Notes: generated by a model from the letters alone, not told the origin. A stretch of DNA of 10,615 nucleotides from Bacillota bacterium (GCA_023409435.1 JAEYHP010000041.1:1-10615), one strand, 5' to 3'; positions 1-6,769 are shown, counted from the stretch's first letter. Program-made: numbers and translations.

Positions 1-76
1 GCCCAGTTCGTCTAGTGGCCTAGGACGCTGCCCTCTCACGGCAGTGACAGGGGTTCGACTCCCCTACTGGGTGCCA
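1..76 (+). tRNA. tRNA-Glu (anticodon CTC)
   Basis: A full cloverleaf can be folded. The acceptor stem pairs 1-7 with 66-72 (one G-U pair). The anticodon stem is CTGCC/GGCAG (28-32/40-44) around a 7-base loop with anticodon CTC at 35-37, which reads the glutamate codon GAG. The T-arm is AGGGG-TTCGACT-CCCCT. The discriminator is G73 and the CCA end is encoded (74-76). It is followed at once by an intrinsic terminator, so it ends its transcript; its promoter or upstream tRNAs lie outside the window. The last 20 bases (57-76) occur again at 235-254. Confidence 0.97.
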
Positions 77-118
77 AATACAAAAGTCCATCCCAAACGG
101 GATGGGCTTTTTGTATTT
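77..118 (+). terminator. Intrinsic terminator of tRNA-Glu
   Basis: A stem with CATCCC/GGGATG at its core (around an AAAC loop at 95-98) extends through A/T pairs to nearly the whole segment, with a run of five T at 108-112. It begins directly after the CCA end. The outer AAATAC/GTATTT arms make the hairpin roughly symmetrical, so it could also stop transcripts coming from the minus-strand kinase gene downstream. Confidence 0.9.
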
Positions 119-130
119 CCGAATTGCAAA

Positions 131-254
131 GTAGGGGAGTCGAAGGGCGCGGCCGAGCCAGCGAGGTGAAAAACAGTCCTGTGAACTGTTTTTCAGCGCC
201 CGGGCTGGCGGCGGTGCTGCCCCAGCGACGCCGGGACTCCCCTACTGGGTGCCA
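131..254 (+). repeat. Palindromic element ending in a copy of the tRNA-Glu 3' end
   Basis: The outer arms are an 11-bp perfect inverted repeat (131-141 with 235-245) whose sequence is the tRNA T-arm. Inside are GCCAGC/GCTGGC (157-162/204-209) and a 10-bp hairpin GAAAAACAGT/ACTGTTTTTC (168-177/185-194) with a 7-base loop. The right arm runs on into ACTGGGTGCCA, so 235-254 is an exact 20-base direct copy of tRNA positions 57-76, including CCA. No reading frame fills it. It could be a non-autonomous repeat (REP/MITE-like) inserted at, or capturing, the tRNA end, or a folded RNA. The rest up to the kinase gene (255-319) shows nothing recognisable. Confidence 0.75.
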
Positions 255-319
255 GATATATTAGGCTATGAAACCGTGGGGGGCTTATTGTGCTTGTGGA
301 GGGATGCTTATTTCTACAG

Positions 320-1249
320 TTACAGCAACCCGAAATTTTGCATCTGTTGTTCCATCTCTTTTGTCAGAGCGGCCATAAATGGATAATCCATCTCGACATT
401 GGCATCATAAAAATGCGCTATATGGTCAAACAGCTCATAAAAACTTAATTTCAGCGGAAAATTTTCACTTAAAGGAAATTTGGATGCATAAATATCCAGC
501 AATTTATAATCCTTACCGTTCGCATGATTAAGTTGATACAAATCCATTTCGGAATCCGCAAAGCAGCTGTTGAGTGGGTCGATTACAGCGCTCACATGCG
601 TCAGGTTTTCATCAAGCAGTATATTCCATGTGTTGTAGTCGCCATGGATCAGGCGCGCTTCCTTAACAGGCAAATAAAATATCCTGTCATAAAGTTCGTG
701 AGCTTTTCGGATCACAGAAAAAACAGCATCGTCGATTTTTCCACTGACATAGAACAATTCAGCCTTTGATAATGCATCGTCCGCTTTGGTTTTGTACCAT
801 TTTTCCCAATCGGGTTCAAAAGAGTTTGAACCAATTTCGCCAAACCCTCCAGGGTTAATGACTCTGTGGTAAGAAAGCAAATTCTCCACTATCTGTTCAG
901 CAATTTCGACCCGGCTTTTTTCTTTTATTTTAAAAAGATTATGATTGCCGGCATTAAACCCCGGAATATATTCCATAACGATAGCGTCGTTCGGAATATC
1001 GGGAGTTGCCTTATGTACAAAAAACACGTTCGGCATTTTTACGGTTGCATAAGTTGCCAATACCCCGAGCTGACAGGCCTCTTTTTCCGCAAGGTTCGGA
1101 AATAGATGTATCTTAATAATTACTTTTGTCGGCTCGGCGGTCATTTCCGCTAAAAAAACACGGCCGTACCAACCGCCGCCCAGTGACGTGATTGTTTGCG
1201 GATTTGTCCCGAAATATCTGTTTACAATTGCTTCTGCTATTTGTTGCAT
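320..1249 (-). CDS. APH-family (kinase-fold) phosphotransferase
   Basis: A 309-residue protein with the aminoglycoside phosphotransferase/choline kinase fold. Visible motifs are a glycine-rich nucleotide loop (GGGWYGRVF, residues 24-32), a probable ATP-binding lysine at 46 (VIIKIH) and Glu56, a hinge region MEYIPG (92-97), the catalytic Brenner motif HGDYNTWN (202-209) and the metal-binding aspartate in VIDP (Asp224). It probably transfers a phosphate from ATP (or GTP) to a hydroxyl of a small molecule in the cytoplasm; aminoglycosides, other antibiotics, sugars and amino acids are all possible and the sequence does not decide. The ATG has a good site, GGAGG, about 8 bases upstream. The gene is clearly more AT-rich than the nadD or membrane-protein genes here (17 G+C in the 60 bases 421-480), which suggests separate acquisition. 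It appears to be transcribed alone. Confidence 0.88.
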   Translation of the reverse strand: MQQIAEAIVNRYFGTNPQTITSLGGGWYGRVFLAEMTAEPTKVIIKIHLFPNLAEKEACQLGVLATYATVKMPNVFFVHKATPDIPNDAIVMEYIPGFNAGNHNLFKIKEKSRVEIAEQIVENLLSYHRVINPGGFGEIGSNSFEPDWEKWYKTKADDALSKAELFYVSGKIDDAVFSVIRKAHELYDRIFYLPVKEARLIHGDYNTWNILLDENLTHVSAVIDPLNSCFADSEMDLYQLNHANGKDYKLLDIYASKFPLSENFPLKLSFYELFDHIAHFYDANVEMDYPFMAALTKEMEQQMQNFGLL

Positions 1250-1475
1250 GAACTCCTCCGATATGTTTGCAAAATATATAAACTGCCTTATTCATGCCGC
1301 CACGCAAGACAATGAAGCCTCTGTTTCGCTTTACGGAATTGAAAGATCCCTGCTCAATCTTTTCCATCCCGTTTCCCCATTCTCTTTTTTTGTAAGTGTA
1401 TCACGTTTTTTTCTTATATTCCAGAATAGTCCATATGACGTGCTAAGATATGATTCAGGTAATCCTCCTCAGCCC

Positions 1476-2243
1476 TCACCACAAAGCGGCGGAGCTTTTC
1501 CAGACGCGCTTCAGGCAAAGCTGACCCAGCAACCCGACAAACGCAACGGAGAGAAAGAATATCGCGGTATGTTCGAAAGACGGCAGAGCGCCGCCCAGCA
1601 GTATGCCGCGCAGGCAATCCGCAAGATAATAGAGCGGGTTCAAGCGCATCAGAAACAGCAAAAGGCCGGAAAGGGTCTGGGCCACAGGCCATACGACGGG
1701 GGCCGTCCAGAAAAAATACGGCATCGTAATCGCCAAGCCTTCCTCCGCCTTTCCCGGAAACAGCGGCAGGAATGCCGCCGCGAACATGCCCTGCGCCGCA
1801 GCGTTGAATACATTGCAGATGATAAAATAGGCAATCAGCCATATCCGCATCAGCGGCGCGCGCAGAAGCAGCAGCGCCAGAAGGATGCAGACGCCAGTCC
1901 ACAGCAGCAATGTGGGTAGCGCCGCAAGCGCCTGGCCGGTAGGAAACCAGGAAGGCGCATAGCCGCCCGCGCCAAACAGGCTTCTTATGCGGGCGGGTTG
2001 GTCGAATAACGCAAACAGTACTTCCTTAAAATAATACCAGGGCGCGAGACCGGAAAAAAGGAATACGGCGTAGGGCATCGTATCAACCACAATAAAGCCC
2101 TGCAGCGCAAACAGCAGCACAGCGGCGGTCACCGCCTGCTCCAAAAAAGAAAACAGGCGCTTGCGCCCTCCCGTCAACCGGAACAGCGCGCAGGCAAGCA
2201 GCAGGATTCTGTTGTGCAATATCCGTTCGACTCTTTTTTTCAT
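1476..2243 (-). CDS. ABC-2 type transporter permease, TagG/polysaccharide-export-like
   Basis: A 255-residue integral membrane protein with about six hydrophobic segments (roughly 31-53, 56-79, 104-128, 133-160, 172-200 and 225-245). Family signatures are GLAPWYYFKEVL (65-76), WFPTGQALAALP (99-110), FFWTAPVVWP (177-186) and NPLYYLADCLRGILL (202-216), which match the permease half of ABC exporters for teichoic acid and other polysaccharides. Length is close to the usual 260-270. Such permeases act as dimers with a separate ATPase, but no ATPase gene is present in the window, so the partner must be elsewhere or the gene is a remnant. It lies 90 bases downstream of xpt on the same strand. Its ribosome site (GGAAGG, 6 bases before ATG) is inside a hairpin. 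Substrate unknown. Confidence 0.8.
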   Translation of the reverse strand: MKKRVERILHNRILLLACALFRLTGGRKRLFSFLEQAVTAAVLLFALQGFIVVDTMPYAVFLFSGLAPWYYFKEVLFALFDQPARIRSLFGAGGYAPSWFPTGQALAALPTLLLWTGVCILLALLLLRAPLMRIWLIAYFIICNVFNAAAQGMFAAAFLPLFPGKAEEGLAITMPYFFWTAPVVWPVAQTLSGLLLFLMRLNPLYYLADCLRGILLGGALPSFEHTAIFFLSVAFVGLLGQLCLKRVWKSSAALW

Positions 2244-2248
2244 AAAAC

Positions 2249-2284
2249 ACCTTCCCGCTTATGCTGTGCCGCAAACGGGAAGGT
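2249..2284 (-). promoter_or_regulatory. Hairpin covering the permease ribosome binding site
   Basis: A perfect 9-bp inverted repeat, ACCTTCCCG (2249-2257) and CGGGAAGGT (2276-2284), with an 18-base loop. Read on the minus strand it lies between the xpt stop and the permease ATG, and its 3' arm is the Shine-Dalgarno sequence itself, followed by GTTTT. It could block translation of the permease when folded, or act as a weak terminator/attenuator that lowers read-through from xpt. The pairing is seen directly; the regulatory role is inferred. Confidence 0.55.
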
Positions 2285-2333
2285 ATGAGTGTGAATCACT
2301 GGTCGAAAGCCCGAATACCGGTATATACGAATA

Positions 2334-2906
2334 TTACTCGCGGAACCGGATTTTTCCGTCCTCCGCACCCTCAATAATAGCAAGGGATTCAAGATGCACG
2401 CCTTTTTCGCGTAAGCCCGCGCCGCCGGGCTGGAAACCTTTTTCCACCGCGATGCCCACGCCCACAAGGTTTGCGCCGGACTGGTTGACGATTTCAATCA
2501 CCCCGCGCATGGCTTCGCCGTTGGCTAAGAAATCGTCGATTACGAGCACGTTGTCCTCTTCTGTAAGCCACTGCCTGGCCAGCAGCAACGTGACTTTCTT
2601 TTTGTAGGTATAGGAGAAAATATCGCTCTGATACAACCCGCCTTCGATATTATCGCTTTTCGCCTTTTTGACAAACACCATGGGCACGTCAAATTCCAGG
2701 GCGGTGATTGCCGCAAGCGCGATACCGGAAGCCTCCACCGTAAGGATTTTATTGATGCTTTTATCCGGGAACAGGCGGCGGAACTCCTTGGCGAGCGCCT
2801 GCATCAGCCTGATATCCACCTGATGGTTCAAAAAGCCGTCGATTTTGATGATGTTGCCGGGAAGAACGCGCCCCTCTGCGCAAATCCTGTCCTTCAAAAG
2901 CTGCAT
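2334..2906 (-). CDS. xpt: Xanthine phosphoribosyltransferase
   Basis: A 190-residue cytoplasmic purine-salvage enzyme that makes XMP from xanthine and PRPP. It aligns end to end with B. subtilis Xpt as I remember it: FLNHQVD (25-31) with Asn27 at the xanthine-recognition position, VEASGIALA (57-65), the PRPP-binding motif VLVIDDFLANGEA (120-132) and VEKGFQPG (154-161). The length matches the family. The ATG at 2904-2906 has AGAGGG 7 bases upstream and a near-consensus promoter. In Bacilli xpt is often preceded by a purine riboswitch and followed by the xanthine permease pbuX; neither is seen here, and the next gene is an ABC-2 permease instead. Confidence 0.96.
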   Translation of the reverse strand: MQLLKDRICAEGRVLPGNIIKIDGFLNHQVDIRLMQALAKEFRRLFPDKSINKILTVEASGIALAAITALEFDVPMVFVKKAKSDNIEGGLYQSDIFSYTYKKKVTLLLARQWLTEEDNVLVIDDFLANGEAMRGVIEIVNQSGANLVGVGIAVEKGFQPGGAGLREKGVHLESLAIIEGAEDGKIRFRE

Positions 2907-2939
2907 GCACGAGCCCTCTTTATCCGTATGTTTTTCCTT

Positions 2940-2968
2940 ATTATCCGTTAATTTATGCGTTAATTCAA
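2940..2968 (-). promoter_or_regulatory. Sigma-A-type promoter of xpt
   Basis: On the minus strand TTGAAT (2968-2963) is followed after exactly 17 bases by GATAAT (2945-2940). This is close to the TTGACA-17-TATAAT consensus and lies about 35 bases before the xpt start. No guanine/xanthine aptamer core is visible between promoter and gene, and there is too little room for one. Confidence 0.75.
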
Positions 2969-3060
2969 GTATGATTTTTCCGTTTTAGAGGAATATATTC
3001 GATTTTGTTCATGCATTTGCAGGTTTTTCGGAAAATTTGCGTTCAGGAAACGAAGCGTAC

Positions 3061-3089
3061 TTGATGCATTGGGGAAATTCGGATATAAT
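3061..3089 (+). promoter_or_regulatory. Sigma-A-type promoter of rex
   Basis: TTGATG (3061-3066), 17 bases, then a perfect TATAAT (3084-3089), about 45 bases before the rex ATG. It is divergent from the xpt promoter with about 90 bases between the two -35 boxes. No convincing Rex operator (TTGTTA-like/TAACAA-like dyad) overlaps it, so autoregulation is not supported by what I see. Confidence 0.8.
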
Positions 3090-3134
3090 TATATTGTATA
3101 GTAAGCGTCGGCCGACTGTCAGGAGGTTATAAGG

Positions 3135-3761
3135 ATGAAAGAGCGCAAGGTATCTGAGGCCGTAATCAGGCGGTTGCCCAGATATTACCGCCAACTTGAA
3201 TTGCTAAACGCCGAAAATGTGGAGCGTATTTCTTCAAGCGAACTGGCGCAGCAAATGGGGCTTAATCCCTCCCAGGTTCGTCAGGATCTCAATTGTTTCG
3301 GCGGCTTCGGCCAGCAGGGATACGGCTACCCCGTACAGAACCTGCACAAAGAAATCGCCAGCATATTGGGGCTGACGCGCAGCTACCGCCTTGTAATCGT
3401 GGGCGCGGGCAACATCGGGCAGGCTTTGGCCAAGTACGAAGGGTTTGCGCAAAAAGGGTTTGAGGTGATCGCGCTTTTTGACGTTGAAGAATCGCTGATC
3501 GGGCACTCGGTCAACGAAAAACCCATTTTGCCCGTGGAGCAATTAAGCGACTTTATTAAAGAAAACAACGTGGACATCGGCATCATCACCGCCCGGCGCA
3601 GGTCTGCGCAGGAAATTGCGGATACCATGGTGAGCGCGGGTATTCGCGCCATATGGAACTTTGTTCCCATGGACGTGACGGCATCTGTTCCCATTGAAAA
3701 TATCCAATTGAGCGACAGCATGTTTGTGCTTTCCTACCGTCTGAACGCGCTGGAGGATTAA
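3135..3761 (+). CDS. rex: Redox-sensing transcriptional repressor Rex
   Basis: A 208-residue dimeric repressor that senses the NADH/NAD+ ratio and releases its operators when NADH is high, controlling fermentation and respiration genes in Gram-positive bacteria. The N-terminal winged helix (about 4-80) includes the recognition part NPSQVRQDLNCFGGFGQQGYGY (44-65, interrupted by family-typical Gly residues). The Rossmann nucleotide-binding motif is GAGNIG (90-95), and the end ...VLSYRLN (198-204) is the C-terminal helix swapped between subunits. Length is typical. AGGAGG (3121-3126) sits 8 bases before the ATG. It is monocistronic: own promoter before it and a strong terminator after it. The nearby ptb is a plausible member of its regulon, but no operator was found there. 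Confidence 0.97.
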   Translation: MKERKVSEAVIRRLPRYYRQLELLNAENVERISSSELAQQMGLNPSQVRQDLNCFGGFGQQGYGYPVQNLHKEIASILGLTRSYRLVIVGAGNIGQALAKYEGFAQKGFEVIALFDVEESLIGHSVNEKPILPVEQLSDFIKENNVDIGIITARRRSAQEIADTMVSAGIRAIWNFVPMDVTASVPIENIQLSDSMFVLSYRLNALED

Positions 3762-3800
3762 TCCCTAGTCCCTTCGCCGGAATTGTAAACTAAAATACCA

Positions 3801-3835
3801 AAGGCAGACAGCCTCACGCTGTCTGCCCTTTCTTT
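3801..3835. terminator. Bidirectional intrinsic terminator between rex and the flavin reductase gene
   Basis: A perfect 10-bp stem, GGCAGACAGC (3803-3812) and GCTGTCTGCC (3818-3827), around the 5-base loop CTCAC. On the plus strand it is followed by CTTTCTTT; on the minus strand by TTTGGTATTTT. It lies between two converging genes and can serve both. Confidence 0.9.
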
Positions 3836-3858
3836 ACACTTCCTGTTCCTATGACAAC

Positions 3859-4506
3859 TTACCCATATACCCTTGCCACCTTGCATACGGCAATGGCGCT
3901 TGCAGTTCCTTCTCCCGTAGTCAAATCCTTGGGCGAATGGATGTTGAGCATAAACCCGCCGTCCTCATATTTGCCGTCCATCCCCTTTGCGTATTCATTC
4001 CGCATGGCGATGTGGTTGACCCGGCCGATCACGAGGGCGGCTCTGCCGCTTCCGGACAGGTCCATTTCGCGCTCAAGGCTGCATTCCAGCGAAAGGAAAG
4101 CCTCCCGCATGCGCGGACACGCTACCGTCCTTGCCTGCTCTTTGTGAAAGCCTCCGGCTTCGAACTCGTCCGTTTCGTCATCGTTGGGCTCTATGGTGGC
4201 CATACAGGCGTCGAAATACTCCTTGCTAATAAAATTGACCACAAATTCTCCGGTACGCAGAATATTCCGGTACGTATGCGTATGCCGATAGAGCGGGATG
4301 ATGGCAAAAAACCCGTCGCCGTCCCCTGTAAAGCTGCCGGAAAAGTTAAAGTTTACGTTTGCTTTCCCGTTTTCTTTTACCGTCGTCACGGCATGCAGGA
4401 CGCTCGGTATGCCGCAGGCAAACTCAAAATGCGAAAAAATCTCGTACTGCCCCGGCCAATGGGCTGCAAAATTTTCCGCCCTCTGCGCTCCGATTTCGAT
4501 TTTCAT
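3859..4506 (-). CDS. Flavin reductase-like FMN-binding split-barrel protein
   Basis: A 215-residue protein of the flavin reductase/flavoredoxin family, which binds FMN and uses NAD(P)H or another donor to reduce flavin or small acceptors. Family features: SVLHAVTTVKENGKANVN (about 35-52), PLYRHTHTYRNILRTGEFVVNF (about 71-92, the ryTh...tgeFvVN block), KEQARTVACPRM (about 122-133) and the barrel strand AALVIGRVNHI (156-166). The start has GGAGG upstream, partly inside the end of the preceding gene; only 11 bases separate the genes, so they are cotranscribed. Physiological substrate unknown; being last in a WYL-headed operon suggests a stress or redox-repair role (inference). Confidence 0.88.
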   Translation of the reverse strand: MKIEIGAQRAENFAAHWPGQYEIFSHFEFACGIPSVLHAVTTVKENGKANVNFNFSGSFTGDGDGFFAIIPLYRHTHTYRNILRTGEFVVNFISKEYFDACMATIEPNDDETDEFEAGGFHKEQARTVACPRMREAFLSLECSLEREMDLSGSGRAALVIGRVNHIAMRNEYAKGMDGKYEDGGFMLNIHSPKDLTTGEGTASAIAVCKVARVYG

Positions 4507-4517
4507 ATCCAGCCCTC

Positions 4518-5213
4518 CTACCCCTTCATAAATTTCAAAATCTTTTTGGGCTCCGCCGCGGGATTCAGGCGGTAAATCTGTTCGGTTATCTTTTCGGCGG
4601 CTTCCTTTTCAGTGATTTTATCCGCCCTTTCAAACACATCCAAACCGAAATACCGTTCCACCGTGCAGAATACCGTGGAGGACCAGCCGTACTCCTCTCC
4701 CTTTTGGGAAAGCTTTTGCCGCCTCCCGCACATGGTCAGATACAGCTTCATTTGCAGCTCAACCAACGCCTGATCGAATTTGGAGGCGTCCTCTTTTGAA
4801 AACCCGGCGATTTGCTTGATGGCGTGGACCGGCAACGTTTCGTGTTCGAGTATGACGTCATAAATCCGCTTGGCAAAACGACTGAGCGCTCCGCTTTCGT
4901 ATTCTTCCGCAACCTCTTTGCCGCCGCGCCTTACCGCCAGGAAATATGGGTACCATTCTTTTGTGATGTACCCGCTCTTTTTGAAAAACAGCTTGGCATA
5001 GGCGATATCGTCGCGCTCGTTCAAAACGCGCATACGCCACTCCCAGGGATCGGTTTCCGAATCTCCGGTATGCCAGCGGACGGGGGTTTCATAGGGCGGA
5101 ATTTCGTCCCAGCTCCATGGAACCACCGAAAAAATCCCTGAGCTGTTCCCGCCGCCCATGGAAAACCCAGCGCTCTGCAATGTCGTTACAAAGTCGTTAT
5201 AGCTTTGAATCAT
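4518..5213 (-). CDS. Uncharacterised protein, possibly AlkZ/YcaQ-like
   Basis: About 231 residues from the chosen start. The N-terminal half contains the block VRWHTGDSETDPWEWR and YITKEWYPYFLAVRR, which I associate with proteins annotated as AlkZ-related in Clostridia (AlkZ/YcaQ are DNA glycosylases that open crosslinks). The C-terminal half is helical with a winged-helix look (PVHAIKQIAGFSKEDASKFDQAL). Catalytic residues cannot be assigned, so glycosylase activity is not claimed. Two ATGs are possible: at 5228 there is no ribosome site, while at 5213 (MIQSYNDFV) GAGGG lies 8 bases upstream, so I prefer 5213. A 15-codon open frame with a better ribosome site overlaps the start. It lies between a WYL regulator and a flavoprotein in the same orientation. 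Confidence 0.7.
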   Translation of the reverse strand: MIQSYNDFVTTLQSAGFSMGGGNSSGIFSVVPWSWDEIPPYETPVRWHTGDSETDPWEWRMRVLNERDDIAYAKLFFKKSGYITKEWYPYFLAVRRGGKEVAEEYESGALSRFAKRIYDVILEHETLPVHAIKQIAGFSKEDASKFDQALVELQMKLYLTMCGRRQKLSQKGEEYGWSSTVFCTVERYFGLDVFERADKITEKEAAEKITEQIYRLNPAAEPKKILKFMKG

Positions 5214-5244
5214 ACCCGTCGCCCTCATATGAATTTTTTGTCAT
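5197..5244 (-). CDS. Possible 15-codon upstream ORF overlapping the AlkZ-like start
   Basis: On the minus strand AAGGAG (5255-5250) is 5 bases before an ATG at 5244-5242 that opens a short frame MTKNSYEGDGYDSKL and stops with TAA at 5199-5197. It overlaps the start of the AlkZ-like gene in another frame and has the best ribosome site of the region. It could couple or dampen translation of that gene. The alternative is that this is the true start and the reading frame shifted, but the frame beginning MIQSYNDFV reads on normally. No homologue is known to me. Confidence 0.35.
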   Translation of the reverse strand: MTKNSYEGDGYDSKL

Positions 5245-5321
5245 ATGTACTCCTTATAAGCCGCTGCCGCCGATTTTCTGCGATGGTTTTATCCTACCAG
5301 TCTCAACACGACAACTGCCTG

Positions 5322-6233
5322 TCATGTTCCATCGTACCGCTCAACAATTTTTTCCGCGATCTTCCGTATTTTTTCCGCCAGGTCGGCAGGCCCCAGCACC
5401 TTTACCTTATATCCGAAGCCGAGCAGCCAGGAGATCATATATTCCGGGTTTGTGTATCCGTTCTCAAACCGCAGTTTTCCGTCTTCGGTCTCCGTAAAGC
5501 AGTTTAATCCGTACTCCTCGATCAGCTGATATTTGACCGATGGTTCAAACAGCGCAACAAGCTTTTTGTCGTCCGGAAAGCGCGCATGAAAATCCTGCTT
5601 TTCCGGCGGTATCTCGCGCCTGGTATATGTATCGTTGCACAGCTTCAACTCCCAAAGCCGCGCAAGCTTGAACATCCGCCAATCCTGCTGCTCCGGGCAG
5701 AAGCCGAATACATACCATGCCGTCCACTGAAAAACAACAAAATAGGGCTCTATTTGGCGGCGCGCCTGGCCTTTTTCATAGTAATAGTCAAATTCGATCA
5801 GCCTCTGCTCCAGAATAGCCTGTTTGATCAACGCGATTTTAGGCGTGAGGCTGACTTTGTAATGGGACGCAAGATCGATGACGACAGGCTCCCGCAAAGA
5901 TACCACTGCCTCCTTGTTGACGGACAGTTTATCGAGCGTCCGCTCCACCCGGGACCTTTCAGATACGCTGCCAATCCCCTTGAGCGCCGCGATGATGCCG
6001 GAAAGCTCGTCCGCAGTGAGTATGCTTTTATCCAGCTTATACCCTTCCGCAATTGAAATGCCGCCGCCTCCGCCCTGATAGGTGACAACGGGTATCCCCG
6101 CCCGGCAGAGCGCATCAATGTCCCGCTCGATCGTACGGCGGGAAACCTCAAACCTTTCGGCGAGCTGCGGGGCGGTTATGCGGTTGTTCTGAAGGAGTAT
6201 GGTGAGTATTCCAAGCAAACGGTCAAGCTTCAT
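5322..6233 (-). CDS. HTH/WYL-domain transcriptional regulator (YafY-like)
   Basis: A 303-residue regulator from the ATG at 6231-6233. Order: N-terminal HTH_11-type winged helix (about 1-60, with LAERFEVSRRTIERDIDAL and the GGGGGI turn), a WYL domain (about 130-200; the name motif appears as WYV at 173-175 in TAWYVFGFC), and a C-terminal WCX-type extension (about 225-300). WYL proteins sense ligands, probably nucleotides or nucleic acid, and often control DNA-damage or defence genes. An upstream in-frame ATG would add 30 residues, but these do not look like family sequence, and MKLDRLLGIL is the usual beginning. It is the first gene of a probable operon with the AlkZ-like and flavin reductase genes and most likely regulates them. 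Confidence 0.9.
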   Translation of the reverse strand: MKLDRLLGILTILLQNNRITAPQLAERFEVSRRTIERDIDALCRAGIPVVTYQGGGGGISIAEGYKLDKSILTADELSGIIAALKGIGSVSERSRVERTLDKLSVNKEAVVSLREPVVIDLASHYKVSLTPKIALIKQAILEQRLIEFDYYYEKGQARRQIEPYFVVFQWTAWYVFGFCPEQQDWRMFKLARLWELKLCNDTYTRREIPPEKQDFHARFPDDKKLVALFEPSVKYQLIEEYGLNCFTETEDGKLRFENGYTNPEYMISWLLGFGYKVKVLGPADLAEKIRKIAEKIVERYDGT

Positions 6234-6307
6234 ATGACCCCCGTCCATCAATGGCCTGAGTAAGGTTTCTCCTGGGGACAGTCCCGTTATAGCGGCATTG
6301 TACCACA

Positions 6308-6332
6308 AAACCGGCGATTGCATCGCCGGTTT
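6308..6332 (-). terminator. Intrinsic terminator after rsfS
   Basis: An 11-bp perfect stem, AAACCGGCGAT (6308-6318) and ATCGCCGGTTT (6322-6332), with a 3-base loop. Read on the minus strand it lies 36 bases after the rsfS stop and ends in GGTTTT. The U-run is short, so some read-through into the WYL gene is possible. Confidence 0.7.
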
Positions 6333-6367
6333 ATACGGTTTTCGTTACATATTGTTTGGAATATGGC

Positions 6368-6769
6368 CTACGCCTGCCCGTTTGCAGGATTGTGTGCTTG
6401 CTGCTCCTGTTCCTCTTTTATTTGAGAAAACAGGATGGCATCGCGCGGATCGTCCATCCACAGGCGTTCCATATTGTAATATTTGCGCTCATCGGGGATG
6501 AACAGGTGAACGAGTATATTTGAAAAATCCAACACGATCCATCTGCCTTCGGCATAGCCTTCCTTGCGCCGCAGCGTCAGATTGAAGCCAGGGGCCTTTT
6601 CCTCCACTTCATCGCAAATCGCTTTCACCTGGGGAACGACGCGCCCGCTGCAGATGATAAACCAGTCCGCTATGATTGTTTTATCCTCCACATGGATGGC
6701 AATGATATCCTGCGCTTTTTTGTCATAGAGCACCTCACACAAGGCAAGAACCTGTTCTTTTGCTTCCAA
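6368..6769 (-). CDS. rsfS: Ribosome silencing factor RsfS (YbeB/Iojap family)
   Basis: A 133-residue protein that binds L14 of the 50S subunit and blocks joining with 30S during starvation. Family motifs: KAQDIIAIHV (18-27), ADWFIICSGR (34-43), GYAEGRWIVLDFSNILVHLF (71-90) and RKYYNMERLW (95-104). The start codon is TTG at 6769-6767; AAAGGAGATG lies just upstream at good spacing and no in-frame ATG exists near the N-terminus. The last 20 or so residues (QEQQAHNPANGQA) are a low-complexity tail. It lies about 100 bases downstream of nadD-yqeK, the usual Firmicutes order, and before a terminator. Confidence 0.95.
   Translation of the reverse strand: MEAKEQVLALCEVLYDKKAQDIIAIHVEDKTIIADWFIICSGRVVPQVKAICDEVEEKAPGFNLTLRRKEGYAEGRWIVLDFSNILVHLFIPDERKYYNMERLWMDDPRDAILFSQIKEEQEQQAHNPANGQA

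Noticed and set aside
1113..1367. 84-codon minus-strand frame overlapping the start of the kinase gene
   Set aside because: It has a poor ribosome site, overlaps the kinase N-terminus in another frame and shows no family features.
1414..1902. 162-codon minus-strand frame
   Set aside because: It is a shifted shadow of the permease gene, whose frame has membrane segments and family motifs.
2907..3000. Purine riboswitch expected upstream of xpt
   Set aside because: A good promoter lies only about 35 bases before the start, leaving no room, and no aptamer core is visible upstream of it either.
6234..6323. 30-residue N-terminal extension of the WYL regulator
   Set aside because: It does not resemble the family, and the internal ATG gives the usual MKLDRLLGIL beginning.
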